Shown: in pieces, positions 35,201 through 47,340 of the stretch
Layout: every line of letters begins with the position of its first letter
How positions within the stretch are numbered: position 1 is the stretch's first letter
From: Brachionus rotundiformis
Lineage: Eukaryota; Rotifera; Eurotatoria; Ploima; Brachionidae
Assembly: GCA_016802295.1 (NCBI GenBank)
Contig: JAESIW010000071.1
Location: 520,507 to 584,506, forward strand
DNA length: 64,000 nucleotides
Reading direction: 5' to 3'
The notes under the pieces: model-generated
Told to the model about the DNA's origin: nothing
Databases searched by the model: none
What the model saw: the letters and a program-made list of their open reading frames with translations, nothing else
Program-made: the position numbers and the translations under genes

Positions 35201-38200
35201 ATGTCAAATGTTATCAAATATTTGGTTGTTTATCCACTTTTGTTTATAATTGGGTTGATTGATTCCTGCTTGAATTGTTGTAAAAGACGTGACTCGAGGT
35301 ACAAACAGTTGCCAATGGCATCCAAGAAGAGACCTTTTAGCATGTTGAATGAAAAAACAAATAAATATGCCACATATAAATCCGAACATTTTAAAGATGT
35401 GAAGGAGGTCGCTTCAGATACCAATCTTTATTATGAGTTTACAAAAGCAGTTAAGTCAAATCAGAGCAAACAAACCATGGGGGTTCGTAAGATTATAAAT
35501 ATTGAAGACCAAGTTCAGCCCAATGGCAAGGTTTTCAAAAAGTACAATTTGAATGATAGCTACCAATGGATTACGTATCAAGAAATGCAGCTTAAAGTTG
35601 ACTCATTGGCAAATGGTATGCTCCAAATTGGCATCAAATCAAACGACTATGTGATTATATTTGCCGAGACGAGGCAAGAGTGGCTGATGAGCGCTTTGGC
35701 TTGCTTCAAAATAAAAGCAATAGTGGTCACTTTGTATGCTACCTTAGGTGAATAAATTTCCTATATCATATCCTATTTTTGATAATTATATCAAGGTATT
35801 GAGGCTTTGGCTTATGGTATTAATGAGACTAGTGCCAGAACAATATTTGCCAGTGGAGAAAGTGTTCAGAAAATAACGAAAATTCTAGACAAGATACCTA
35901 CTATTAAGAATCTGATTGTCATGACGTAAGACTTTTTTTAAATTACTTAAATTATTATTATTTCCATTAGGGAAAAGTATTCCATAATTTAGAATTAAAT
36001 TAAAATTTAAAATTTAATATGCATAATTTTTTTTCATTTTTGTTTAAGTTTTAATAGTTGACAAAATTTGTTCAAAAATTATCTAAAAATAGAAAAAATA
36101 ATTTTATTTTTTTGCTGTTTTTTACTTTTTAACAAGAATAACTTAAGAAATAATTTCATTTAATGTTGTTAAACTTTTTTCAAGATTTTACAAAAGTCTT
36201 GTAAATAATAACCAAAAACAAACTTTTTTAACTTAAGTTAATTTTTATATAAAACTAATAAAACAATATTTTTTCAAAAAAAAACACCTAATAATTGATA
36301 TAACAGAATTTTACTAAACTAAATCAACATTTAATTTTTAGATGTTTTTTTCAAGTGATCTTAAAAATTTAATTCTTAAACTTGATAAATTTGTGACATC
36401 TGATTTAACCCTTTTGTTCTTTTGAGGAATATTGTCAGGTACTTGATTCTCTTATCTGAATAATCAATATTATTTTAAACTTAGATAATTAAATTATAAA
36501 TTATATAACTTTAAAAATTCTTCACTGTCCCAAAATATTATGGTAACAGCGGTCACATATGATGGTCACGAATCAAATCAGAGTGAAGCTATTAAAAAAA
36601 TTGAATAGAGTTGGAAAGGAAAACCCAACAGCAGGCTATTGATGCAATTTAACGCCGATTTAAAGAAGATAAAAGATTTATTAGAGATGGCAGGAAGGGA
36701 TCACGCCATGGATCTGAATAAACTTGTGCCCAATGGTAGGAGAAGAGCCCTTGATGTCTCTAAAGATAAAAGGCTTCCAATAATAACTCCTTAAGTGAAG
36801 CATCTTGTATGATTACCTTGAGAATTCTTATAGCAAATTAATACTTTTATAATAATATTATTTAAATATAAAATTGAATTATTTAAATAAGAGATATTGC
36901 CAAAAAAGGTTCGAGTTTAAAGTTAATAAGATATTCATGATACCAACTAATAATATTCAATTTTTAATAATTAACTAATTAATTAATTAATAATTAAGGG
37001 ATGCATTTACACCAGATGTAAATAACCTACGAAATGAGATATTAAGTATGAACATTAACTCATTCAATGATCTGATAGGAATAGGAAGTGCTTCGCCATC
37101 AAATAATTATGAAAAGCCTGGACGCGACGATCTGGCAATTATCATGTACACATCGGGTTCAACTGGAAACCCCAAGGGTGTAATGATGACGCATGGAAAT
37201 GTCTTAACATCTCGGCAATCTTTGATCCTGAGATTGGGAGAATTTTCGAAAAATGAACGCTACATAGCCTATTTGCCATTGGCTCACATTTTTGAACTTC
37301 TATGTGAAATAACGCTGGTTATTTATGGAGTTCCAATTGGATATTCCAATCCATTAACCCTGTCCGATGCTTCAACTGCCATCAAATCTGGTGACCTTGG
37401 AGACTTGAAAGTTCTAAAGCCTTCGATTATCGCTTGTGTACCAACAGTGTTGGAACGAGTGAGTAAAGGTGTCAAAGACAAGCTAGCCCAAGAGACTGGT
37501 CTGAAAAAAATACTAATCGAAGAAGCTGCCAAAAGAAAACTCAAAAGGGTTAAAATGGCAAAGAGAAGCGTTCTCTTGGACAAAATTGTTTTTAGCAAAT
37601 TAAATCAGGCTTTATTTGGTGGAAATTTGAGAGTAATTATTTCAGGTGGTGCCATGTTAAACAAAGACTTGCAAGAATTCTGCCAAGTATATTTTTGTCA
37701 ATGTGTTCAGGCGTATGGCTTGACAGAGACGTGTGCCGGAGCGACCACTCAGTACCCTTTTGAAATGTCAACAGAACAGGTTGGTAGTGTAATTGGCTGC
37801 TGTCAGATAAGATTGGTCAATTGGGAAGAGGGAAATTATACTGTGGATGACAAACCAAATCCAAGAGGAGAAATATGGATCGGTGGTGGTAATGTTACAA
37901 TGGGATATTATAAAATGCCTGAGAAAACCAGCGAAGACTACCATGAAATTGATGGAGTGAGGTATTTTGCAACCGGTGACATTGGTGAAATGCTTGAGAA
38001 TGGAAACTTGAAGATCATAGATAGAAAAAAAGACTTGGTCAAGCTACAAAGTGGTGAGTATGTGTCGTTGAACAAAGTTGAAAATGTAATTAAGCTTCTT
38101 CCATTTGTTTCCAACTGTTGTGTGGTGGCCGACTCATCCAAAACGTTCTGTGTTTGTCTGATAAGTCCTGATGTAAAAAAAGTGGAAGGTATGATCACTA

Positions 38201-38505
38201 CAGCTCATGTTGAGATAGAAACAGGACCAAAGGTAAATCCGGTTTCCAGACGAGCCAGTTTGGACATTATCAACGAATTTATTGACATATTAGATAAAGA
38301 TAAGAACTACAATAATAAGTTTAATAAAGATATATTTGACCATTGCAAGAAGCACGGTCTTGAGACATTTGAAATTCCGTCAAGGTGTCGATTTGTCAAA
38401 GAAGCATGGTTGCCAGAAACAGGTCTGGTAACCGATTCTCTCAAGCTTAAACGAAAGGAAATTGAAAAATTTTACAAGAAGGAAATTGAATTTTTGTATT
38501 CTTAA
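35201..38505 (+). CDS. ACSL: Long-chain acyl-CoA synthetase (ACSL3/4 type), paralogue 1, three exons
   Basis: Activates long-chain fatty acids to acyl-CoA using ATP via an acyl-AMP intermediate, probably at ER or peroxisomal membranes. Exons 35201-35747, 35796-35925 and 36999-38505 give 727 residues (human ACSL4 is 711). An N-terminal membrane anchor (VIKYLVVYPLLFIIGLID) starts the protein. The AMP/ATP-binding motif is YTSGSTGNPKGVMMTHGN; later motifs are YLPLAHIFE, QAYGLTETCAG, the ATP/acyl motif YFATGDIGEM with DRKKDLVK, and a C-terminal TDSLKLKRKEIEKFY. Intron 2 (35926-36998, 1,073 nt) is far longer than its counterpart in the paralogue (59 nt) and holds a relic reading frame. The gene is convergent with paralogue 2. 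Confidence 0.93.
36540..36794 (+). pseudogene. Relic reading frame inside ACSL intron 2
   Basis: Within the enlarged intron, 255 bp read as 85 codons from ATG (36540) to TAA (36792-36794) with only one in-frame stop, TAG at 36606-36608. Composition is clearly less AT-rich than the surrounding intron. The predicted residues are protein-like (for example NADLKKIKDLLEMAGRDH, then LNKLVPNGRRRALDVSKDKR). I do not recognise the source. It may be a decayed gene fragment or part of a mobile element captured when the intron expanded. It is absent from the matching 59-nt intron of the paralogue. Confidence 0.5.
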
Positions 38506-38914
38506 TTTTGTTAATATAAGCGAAATTTTTAATGATGATGTGATAATTAGCTTAGGTTTTTGTTTTTTTTTAATTAACTTTTTTTTTCAAATCAAAATTT
38601 AACAATTTTTAATAAATTTTTTTTTGCATATTAATTCGGTTATAGTTCAATTTAATTTAAAAATTAATTTATTAATATATTGTTCAATAATTGATAATTT
38701 TTTAGCTAATAATTTATAATTTTACTTGATAATATTTACGAATATTAATTTTCATAGAAATTATTAAAAAATAATGCATCTTATATTTTATGTAAAATAA
38801 ACTTAATCATGGAAAACTATTTTGGACATTAGCTAACTAACCAATTATATAAAATACTTTTTTTTAGTACTTGATAAATTTCTTATTATTAAATGGCATT
38901 GTGGGAAAAAAATT
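38506..38914. other. Intergenic, AT-rich
   Basis: Lies between the stop of the first ACSL gene and the tRNA-Leu gene. Nothing else is recognised. Confidence 0.5.
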
Positions 38915-38994
38915 TGATAGCGGTGGGATTCGAACCCACGCCTGTTACGACTGGTGCCTAAAACCAGCGCCTTAGACCACTCGGCCACGCTACC
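38915..38994 (-). tRNA. tRNA-Leu (TAG)
   Basis: An 80-nt type II tRNA. The acceptor stem GGTAGCG pairs with CGCTATC. A D-loop box TGGCCGAGTGGTCTAAGG, the anticodon arm CTGGT-TTTAGGC-ACCAG (anticodon TAG), a short variable arm and the T arm GTGGGTTCGAATCCCAC follow. An oligo-T run ends the gene. The mature sequence equals the copy at 41983-42062, which is on the opposite strand. Confidence 0.97.
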
Positions 38995-39218
38995 TCCTGA
39001 TTAAATACAACATTAAGCACTACTATAATTTTTAAAATTATCTTTTTATCAATATTTAAATGTCTAAATGAATAATAATCTTGAAAAATATTCCCTAATT
39101 ATTTTGATTTAATAATTATGAAGAGAATAAATTAAAAAGTTTATTTTTAAATTTTAAAAAAATCAAACAAATAAATAAATTAAATAAAATTAATTAATGG
39201 GACGTGGTTAAAATTTTT

Positions 39219-41564
39219 TTAATAAAAAGAAAATAGGTTTTCTATTTCTGTTTTGTAATAATTTTCGATTGCTCTTCGTTTAAGCTTCAAAGAATCAGTT
39301 ACAAGACCAGTATCTGGCAACCATGTTTCCTTGACCACATAAACTAGCTTGGGAATTTCAAACGATTGTAGTCCTTGCTTTCTGCAGTGTTCTTGAACAT
39401 TCTTGTTCAAAATTTCAGTTGTCTGCGTGTCCAAAAGCTGAAAAACTTCTCTTTCCATTTCTTGACTTGTTTTGTGTTCCTCTGTACCATGAGGAAACAG
39501 GTACTCATAGAGCTTACGAATATCAGGGCTGATTAAGCCCACAGAAAATGGCTTCGAGTTGTTGGTAATTATGCAACAATTTGACACAAAGGACAAAAGT
39601 TTTAGCACATTTTCCACTTTATTCAAGGATAAATACTCTCCATTTCTCAGCTTAACCAAATCTTTTTTCCTATCAATTATTTTAAGACTACCATTGGGAC
39701 ACATTTCGCCAATATCTCCAGTTGCAAAATACCTCAATCCATCAATTTCATGATAATCTTCTTTGGTCTTTTCAGGCATATTAAAGTAACCTTTGGTTAT
39801 TGAATCACCACCGATCCAAATTTCTCCTCTAGGATTTGGTAAATCAGTCACTTTATAATTTCCCTCGTCCCAATTGACCAACCTAAGCTCACAAGCTGGT
39901 ATCACACTACCAACTCGCTCGGATTCGCTCTCGAAACCGAATTGGGTTGTGCCTCCTCCACATGTCTCGGTTAGGCCATAAACTTGGTTACAAGTGCAAA
40001 AATACACTTGGCAAAATTCTTGCAATTCCTTGTTAAGTGCTGCGCCACCAGCAATTATGCCTCTCAGTCTACCACCAAATAGGGCCTCATTTAGCTTACT
40101 AAACACAATTTTGTCCAATAGATAGGCATTTTTTTCCGCCTTGAGCAAAGACAATTTACTTTCGGCAGCTAATTTAATCAATGTTCTCTTAAAGCTCTTT
40201 TCTTTGGACAATTTGTCTTTTACGCCTTTACTCATGCGTTCCAGCACAGTTGGCACACATGTAATCAATGTAGGCTTTAGGATTCTTAAATCGCCCAATT
40301 GGCCAGGCTTGATTCCAGTTGATGCATCAGACAATGTCAATACATTCGAGTAGCCTACGGGACAGCCAGCATTTAAAAATGTCATTTCGCACAAAAGCTC
40401 GAATATGTGAGCCAGTGGCAAATAGCTTATGTAGAGATCATTTGGCGAGAGATCGCCAAGACGGAAAACAATTGGATTTGTAGGAGTCAAAAGATTACGG
40501 TGTGTTATCATGACTCCTTTAGGGGTGCCTGTGGTTCCACTTGTGTACATGACGATGGCTAGATCGTCCAAATGTGGCGACTCGAATGAATGAACCACTT
40601 GGGTTTTTTTGCTCAATTCATCAAAAGAGTAAACTTTTAAATTGGATTCTTCCAAGCGCAATGGAGCAACACTCTCGGTTGTCTTGTCACTTTGAAAAAA
40701 GCAAATTTAAATTTTTTATTATTAATTATTAATTTTTAATAAACATACGTAAAAACAACCAGATTTTTAATATTTGGAATTTTTTTGAGTATTTTCCTCA
40801 ATTTAACAACACATTCGCCACTGGTCAGTATGGTTTTACAATTGGTCTCATTAATACCATGCTCCAATGCGTCCAGACCTTAATTTATTACTAAATTATT
40901 AAGCTTTTTATTTTATTTTTTTTATAGATTTAGTTATCTCTCAAATTATCTAAAAATATTTATATTTTTTTCTCAAATAGAATTAAGAACATTGCTAAGA
41001 TTATCTTTTATAAAATTAAGTACCCAATGTTGCATAAAGGGTGATAACTATGGCTTTTATTTTGAAGCAGGCCAATGCGCTGACAACCCACTCGTACCTG
41101 GTCTCTGCATAGATGATAACACTGTCATTCGATTTAACACCTATGTCAAGCAAACCATTGGCCACAGAGTCAATCTTGTCCAACACTTGTAAATAGCTCA
41201 TCCATTTGTAGTGATTGCTTAGCTCGTATTTTTTGAATACTTTACCATCTTGCTGCACTTGGTCCGCCACTGAGAGCACTGGTCGCACACCTAGACATTT
41301 TCTGTCCTGATACTTTTGGGCCGACTTTTCAAACTGGCGGTACAAATTGAGCTCTTTGTCCTCTAATCTGACCAATTCTCTGCCGTATATTGAGCGATAG
41401 CAGTGCGTGGTCTGGTCCTGTTTATCAAGAAACGAGTACGGCCCTGTTTTTGGCAACTTGTGGTAACTTGAGTGACGCCCAATTATGAAATTCAGCAACA
41501 AATCGATTAGTTTAATTAAATAAATAATCGGTTTGAGGAAAGCATATTCAATTATGAAAAGCAT
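39219..41564 (-). CDS. ACSL: Long-chain acyl-CoA synthetase (ACSL3/4 type), paralogue 2, three exons
   Basis: Paralogue of the convergent gene at 35201-38505 with the same reaction and architecture. Exons 41564-41024, 40878-40749 and 40689-39219 give 713 residues. Both introns lie at the same positions and phases (1 and 2) as in paralogue 1, and the middle exon is 130 nt in both, showing descent from one ancestor. An N-terminal anchor (FLKPIIYLIKLIDLLLNFII) starts the protein. Motifs are YTSGTTGTPKGVMITHRN, YLPLAHIFE, QVYGLTETCGG, YFATGDIGEM, DRKKDLVKLRNGEYLS and TDSLKLKRRAIENYY. Protein divergence from the other copy is moderate and spread over the whole length, so the duplication is old. 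Confidence 0.93.
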
Positions 41565-41982
41565 AATAAGAATTTTTCTCTATTTCTAAACAAATATTAT
41601 AGGAAAAAAATTTTAATAAATATATATATATATATAAAAAATTCTATATTGCCTGATATAGAGGCAAAATATCTCAATAGATGTATGTACCCAAAAGATT
41701 ATTATTGATCTAAAATAACAAGTTTATATTATATTTGACTCGATTGATTTTTTCTTAATGAAAAAATTAATCTAAGTCATTGTTGTCTAAAGGACTTCTA
41801 AATTAAGAACAGTTTTATCTTGCCAAGTTCATATGATTTATTAAGTGACTTTAAATTTTCTTGATAGATAATAATTGCGATTGTTTGATTTTACTTTTAT
41901 CTAACATTATATAATATCATTTTAAAATTAAATTAAGGCTAGATGGTAGAAAAAGTGGATTAATAGAGCTATTGAAGCGAGA
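41565..41982. other. Intergenic / ACSL paralogue 2 upstream region
   Basis: AT-rich, with a TA dinucleotide run near 41620-41635. It should contain the paralogue 2 promoter. Nothing else seen. Confidence 0.5.
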
Positions 41983-42062
41983 GGTAGCGTGGCCGAGTGG
42001 TCTAAGGCGCTGGTTTTAGGCACCAGTCGTAACAGGCGTGGGTTCGAATCCCACCGCTATCA
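41983..42062 (+). tRNA. tRNA-Leu (TAG), second copy
   Basis: Same 80-nt cloverleaf as the minus-strand gene at 38915-38994, with anticodon TAG and intact acceptor, D and T arms. Downstream AAGTTTTTTT is a Pol III terminator. Only two bases (GA) of upstream flank match the first copy. Confidence 0.97.
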
Positions 42063-42565
42063 AGTTTTTTTGCCTAATTTCTTATTAAAATAAAATAAAA
42101 AAAAAACAAAAATAAAATTTAATGCTTGACCATCTGATTTATATGGAGAAATATATTTGCCTTGAAGCTTTTTAGTCTATGAGAATATATACCAAATAAA
42201 TTATCAAAAATCAAAAAATGATAGATTCATAAACCATTAAATTGATCGAAATTCACACAAAACCTTCTTTAAATTAAATAAAATTAAGACTTAAGAAAAA
42301 AAAAGTTAACATTTATTTATTGGTCTATTAAGCGGTTAAATTTAAAAATTGACTTTATTATCTTAAATTAAATTTGTTCTAATCAAGGACTTTTTTTATT
42401 TGTTTTATTTTTTTGATTTTTATATTAATTTTTAATTAATAATAAAATATTTAAAATTTTTAATCAAATTTAATCAATTAATTTATTTAAAATTTACAAT
42501 TTTTATTTAAATTAAACTCAAAGATTTAATGGAAAAATGTTAGGATAGAGAAAAAGATATTTGAA
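42063..42565. other. Intergenic, AT-rich
   Basis: Lies between tRNA-Leu and the PMS2 stop codon. No feature supported. Confidence 0.5.
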
Positions 42566-45500
42566 TTAATTTCTTTTAAGTAAATCAATGTTTATAAGAT
42601 GTCTCATAGTGGGCCGTCCATGCGGACAGTTCCATGGTTTGTCTATTTCATTCAGATGAGTGATGACTCGCTTCATTTCGGTCATGTTCAATGAATCTCC
42701 GATCATGATTGACTTTCGGCAAGCTTTGGAAGCATAGAGCGATCTTAGTGAAGAAGACTTGATGGAAGTTAGATGCGATTGTTCTGAACTGCTCATTTGG
42801 ATCGAACCAGAATTCAAGTCGCTCTCGCTCAACACAAACAAAACTTCATCTATGTCCTTGAAGTCGAATAATTTATTGCTTTTGCTTGACATTGGCACAC
42901 ATGTGATCATTATCCGATTGCCAACTTTTCTATTCTGGCATATTTGAGCCTCGTAGCCTAATTTTTCCAAAATGTTCAAATTGTCCAGGAGAATGCTTTC
43001 AGATGATGCTGGCAATTCCAAGTATTTTGGCTGTAAGAGTTTTTGCTTTTGAATTTTTCCATTTTTTTGAATGGTTTCAAAGTTGAAAATCTCATCGGCA
43101 GCATGCTGGTCAACTATGAACAAGTCTTGGTCCAATTGAGTGATTATGAAGCCCTTGTTGAATTGACCAAGCACTTTCATGCGCAAAAAATCCTCCTTGG
43201 TAATGCATCTATCCAATTCTGATTCTGCATCTTTGCTGTCTATATTTTTGCTTTTGAATTTTAGCTTGGAAAATACAGACCTTTCGAGCTCTTCTTTACG
43301 AGTTTTAACTTTCTCTTCAAACTCTACTACCTTGGCATGATCTCGAGCAATTTTTATCTCATCAACCAAAAGAGTCTTTTCTCTCCGGGCTCCAATTGTT
43401 TGGCTAAGTGTCTTGTTTATTTGGCTCACAGGCGTACCAATTTCCAGCTGGGTCTGGTCCAGTCTGGTAGATTCTTTTTGTATATTGTGTGATTTATTGA
43501 ATGATAAATCAATCGAGTCATCAATTTGTGTAATCAAACCTTGTTTTTTTATTTAATTTTAATTTATCACATAAGAGATAAAAAAAGTCCTATTCAAATA
43601 AATTTATCTTTCATTAAAGTTCTAAGTTAAATTAATTAAATAACAGTGCTTGTTGAAAATTTTTCAATTCAATTGTCAAATGGTTTAAGAACAAAACTAT
43701 AATTAACTATTTTTTTAATTTATCTAAATAGAGATAGAAATAAATATTTAATAAATAAAATAAAAAAGTAATTATTATCTATGATTCTTTTACTATCTAT
43801 TTAAAAAATATATCTTAGATGTCAAATAATTTGATTTTATATTTTTTATTCAGTAAAAAAAAAAATCTCATAATTTTGGCAATGACTTGGTCTACAATTT
43901 GAACTCAAAATTAAATCAAAAAACTCTCTAAAATTACATATATTTATATAGTGTTCATTTACCTAGAAAAAAGATAAAGTTTCCTAATTTCATAGCACTG
44001 ACTATTTTATTTCCATAGCTTATTGACTTACCTAAATCAGCAAGATCATGATCTACACGACAGCCATCAATTCCCAAGGTTTTTAAATTTTCATGGACAG
44101 AATTGGATCCAATTTTTGGCTCAATGGGAGCTTTCGGAACAGCAAACGAATTTGGAGAGTTTTCCAAATCGGATTCCATGGCAACCTTTTCTTTTTCCAC
44201 TAGGCTACTTTTAGCTGGTATCAGCAATGGACTTGGCTGAATGTCCGACTCCTTATCAAATCGAGTTACTCTATTTTGTGGTGGCGTGTCCAATACACCA
44301 CTCTCTCGGTTGCACAGATGCAAATCTATTCTTTTAGAGAAAGAACTATTGGCACTTTTTTCACCAATATGATTCTGAAACATGTTAAATCTATCTTGAG
44401 TTGAAAAAGGGCTCTGGTTTATTCGAGGCGAAAGAGGGACTATCTTTTTAGGTGTATTTGGGCTTTTTTCCGGTGCTGGCTTTATTTTAGGCTCATGGTT
44501 ATGGTTGGTCTTATCTGTGAACAGATCATTTATCCTTGGCTGCTTGGACCTGTTTTCTGGCGATTCAACCAAAACATCTTCTTCTCTTGTTCGTTTGGAA
44601 GACTCCTCACATTTGGTCAACTCAGCAACTTGGATGTTTTTAAGCTGAGTTGTCTTTGACTTGGTCTGAATGAAAGATTTAAGCAAATCGCTTGACCTAT
44701 CATGGAATGAACTCTGGTCTAAATTAACATTTTTATAATTTTTATCAAACATTTTTATTAGAGAAGATTTCAAGATTGCCAAGAGGATATTTTCATTTTT
44801 AAAAAACATCTGTAATTTGTCTGGCGTTACATTGACGTCCACATTATGGCTGTCCATTTTAACACTAAGCACAAACATGGGATATTGAGTTCGATTGAAC
44901 TGGTGATAAATTTCATTAATTAACTTGGTCACTTTTGAATGGTCACATGGTCTTTTATTAACATAAAAGTATTGTCTGTCTGGAGCACTTCTACCCTGAC
45001 CATGCGAACAAGAAGATATAAAGCCCTCTATTTTAAAAAAATCTGAATAGTTTGTTTGTGGTTCAGCTTCATCTTGTGATTCTTTTTCCAATTGCTCATC
45101 GTCTTTAGGTGCTCTCACTAATTTAAACTCGACTAAAATCTCATTCCAAGGCTCAAATTGGTCAAATTTAATCAATGAATTGAATGCCGAAAGGCTAAAA
45201 ATTTCTATTATGTTATCTTTTAGGGAATTTTTTGAATGAGTGCTCATTAATTTGGTAGACTTGTCACCAACTAAATTAAAACAACTTATCTTAATGCCCT
45301 CTGATACCAGACAGTATGATTGAATGACATGCATCAGTTTATGGTATTCTCTTTTGAGATTTTTGGTGAACTCTTTATGGCGAACTGGTAAAGTGTAGAA
45401 TAATTTTTCAAGAATAACAGTTGTTCCAATCGATCTGGCACATTGGGTCTGGGATTTGATTAGACCTGTTTTGTCGTACTCAATGCGGGTAGCTGCTACT

Positions 45501-45903
45501 GAGCTAGAATGGCGAGTAATGATTGTACAGTTGCAGAGTGCACACAGAGAACTAAGTGCCTCGCCGCGAAAACCAAAGGTTCCCAACGATTCCAGGTCTT
45601 CATATTGCTGAATTTTGGACGTGTAATGTTTTAAAGCTATTTTAATAAATTTTGAATAATTAAAGATTGGAATTGTTATTTTTTACTAATTGTTTGAAAG
45701 TCTGTCTGGACAATACCAGGTCCGTCATCACTCACTTCAATGGCTTCACTTCCGTATTGCTTTAGTTTTACTTCGATATTCTTTGCTCCAGCATCAAGAC
45801 TATTTTCTACCAATTCTTTTACTGCATTTGCCAAATTGATAATTACTTGACCGGAACAAATCCGATGGACTGTATTTTGATCTAGAGACTTTATGGCCGA
45901 CAT
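42566..45903 (-). CDS. PMS2: Mismatch repair endonuclease PMS2, three exons
   Basis: Subunit of MutL-alpha (with MLH1); its latent endonuclease nicks the daughter strand in DNA mismatch repair. Exons 45903-45687, 45636-44032 and 43539-42566 give 931 residues. The N-terminal GHKL ATPase has VHRICSGQV, AVKELVENSLDAGAKNIEVKL, EVSDDGPGI and GTFGFRGEALSSLCAL; PMS2-specific LPVRHKEFTKNLKREY follows. A long Ser/Pro/Lys-rich linker includes RINQSPF-type PIP-box-like sequence. The C-terminal endonuclease site is DQHAADEIFNFE at about 751-762, matching DQHA(X)2E(X)4E, with later ACRKSIMIGD and CPHGRPT zinc-site motifs. All catalytic residues are present. Intron 2 is 492 nt and starts at a strong GTAAGT donor. 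Confidence 0.94.
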
Positions 45904-46013
45904 TAAAAAAATTAATAATTTAAAGTAAAAAAATTTTTATTTTTTAAATTTTTTTTAATCTTTTGTCAAGTTAAATTTGCAGTTTAAAATTATTTAGACA
46001 TCTGAAAAAAATC

Positions 46014-46085
46014 TTCCCACACCGGGAATTGAACCCGGGCCGCCTGCGTGAAAGGCAGGAATCCTAACCACTAGACCATATGGGA
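46014..46085 (-). tRNA. tRNA-Glu (TTC), second copy
   Basis: Same cloverleaf as 32304-32375 and on the same strand: TCCCATA/TGTGGGA acceptor, TTC anticodon, GTTCAA T-loop. It is followed by a run of seven T. It lies only about 110 bp upstream of the PMS2 start codon. Confidence 0.97.
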
Positions 46086-46181
46086 TCTTATTAAATCTTT
46101 ACCAAAAATATATTTTATTTTTATAGTTTTTTGGATGATAAATTTTTAAAATAAAAAAAGTTTTAAATTTTGTCTTTAAAA

Positions 46182-46868
46182 TTAAAAAATAAATCTATTT
46201 AAAAAAAAGACCCCTATTAGTACACCGGCAAGGATAAAACCTCTAATGTATAGATAACTTTTTGATTTTTTGAGAGTATTATAGATTTTTAGAACCTGTT
46301 GTCTGGTATTTTCCAAATCTCCAGAATTATCTATTCTAAAATCAGCTAATTTAAGCTTTTTGTCGCTATTCATTTGTGACTTAATTCTCTTTTTGGCTTC
46401 TTCTTCATTTAAATTGGGATTTCTGAGCATTAAACGACGCAATTGTTCTTCTTCACTTTGGCAAAAAACCACCAATTTGTAACTTAAAAAATTCAGGCCC
46501 ATTTTACTCTCAAAAAGCAGTGGTATATCAAGAATAACAAATCTTTCTCCTTTGACCAAATTAAGTAAAATTTCTTTAATTATTTCTATTAAAATTAGGC
46601 CATGAAGCGCTTTGTTTAGCACTTTTCGCTTGTCATGGTCACTAAAAATAATCTCTCCAAGTTTTTCTCTGTTCACTGTTAGGTCCTGGTTTAAAATTTC
46701 ATCGCCAAATAGTTTACGGACTCGTTTCCATCCTGCTCGACCTGGCACAACAACTTGTCTGGCTACCAAATCAGCATCAATTATGGGTACTTTTAATTCG
46801 TCTTTAAATATTTTGGATACTGTTGATTTACCACACGCTATACCACCAGTTAAACCTACCAAAAACAT
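46182..46868 (-). CDS. DCAKD: Dephospho-CoA kinase domain protein
   Basis: Phosphorylates dephospho-CoA at the 3' hydroxyl in the final step of CoA synthesis, or a related membrane-bound role as in animal DCAKD. Length is 228 residues, intronless; the human protein is 231. The P-loop is GGIACGKST at 8-16. IIDADLVARQVV is the CoaE substrate motif, followed by LHGLILIEI and FVILDIPLLFESKM (Walker B-like). A lid region RRLMLRNPNLNEEEAKKRI and the adenine motif ADFRIDNSGDLENTRQQV come next. It ends with a hydrophobic C-terminal helix (FILAGVLIGVFFLNRF), the membrane tail typical of animal DCAKD. All key motifs are intact. Confidence 0.93.
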   Translation of the reverse strand: MFLVGLTGGIACGKSTVSKIFKDELKVPIIDADLVARQVVVPGRAGWKRVRKLFGDEILNQDLTVNREKLGEIIFSDHDKRKVLNKALHGLILIEIIKEILLNLVKGERFVILDIPLLFESKMGLNFLSYKLVVFCQSEEEQLRRLMLRNPNLNEEEAKKRIKSQMNSDKKLKLADFRIDNSGDLENTRQQVLKIYNTLKKSKSYLYIRGFILAGVLIGVFFLNRFIF

Positions 46869-47340
46869 TTTTTAAATAAAATTAAAACAAAAATTCATTT
46901 TTAATTTTTTTTTATCTGGCAAAATAAAGTTTAAAATAAGAGTGTTAAATGAATTTAATTGCACTTGGTGAGATGGTATTGGTAAAAATTTGATCATTTC
47001 TGTTCACTTGGAAGTTAGTAATAATGGAATGTCATGCTTGTGTAATTATCTCTTAGGCTGAGATTATTAGCTCGCTGATAGTGTAAACAATAAATTAAAA
47101 TTTTTTCAATTATCATATGCGAAAAAATCAAGATCTATAAAAATTAAATTTTCAATCAACAAAAGAAATATTTGGAAAAATGAGGGAATTGACTTAAAAT
47201 TGGATCCTAATCAACACATAAAATTTATTCACTAAATATCTAGAAATATTTTTTCCAAACGTCACGCTTACTAGGCTCATATTATAAATAGTTGGTAAAA
47301 TTTATCTAATTCGTCTCATCGTGGAACAAAGCTCACCAAA
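46869..47340. other. Divergent intergenic DCAKD / thioredoxin
   Basis: About 470 bp shared upstream region of a minus-strand and a plus-strand gene. It contains the thioredoxin TATA box at 47283-47290. Confidence 0.55.
47283..47290 (+). promoter_or_regulatory. TATA box of the thioredoxin gene
   Basis: TATAAATA followed by GTTGG, 51 bp before the start codon. The sequence and spacing resemble the TATA box of the COG0523 GTPase gene at 32645. Confidence 0.6.
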
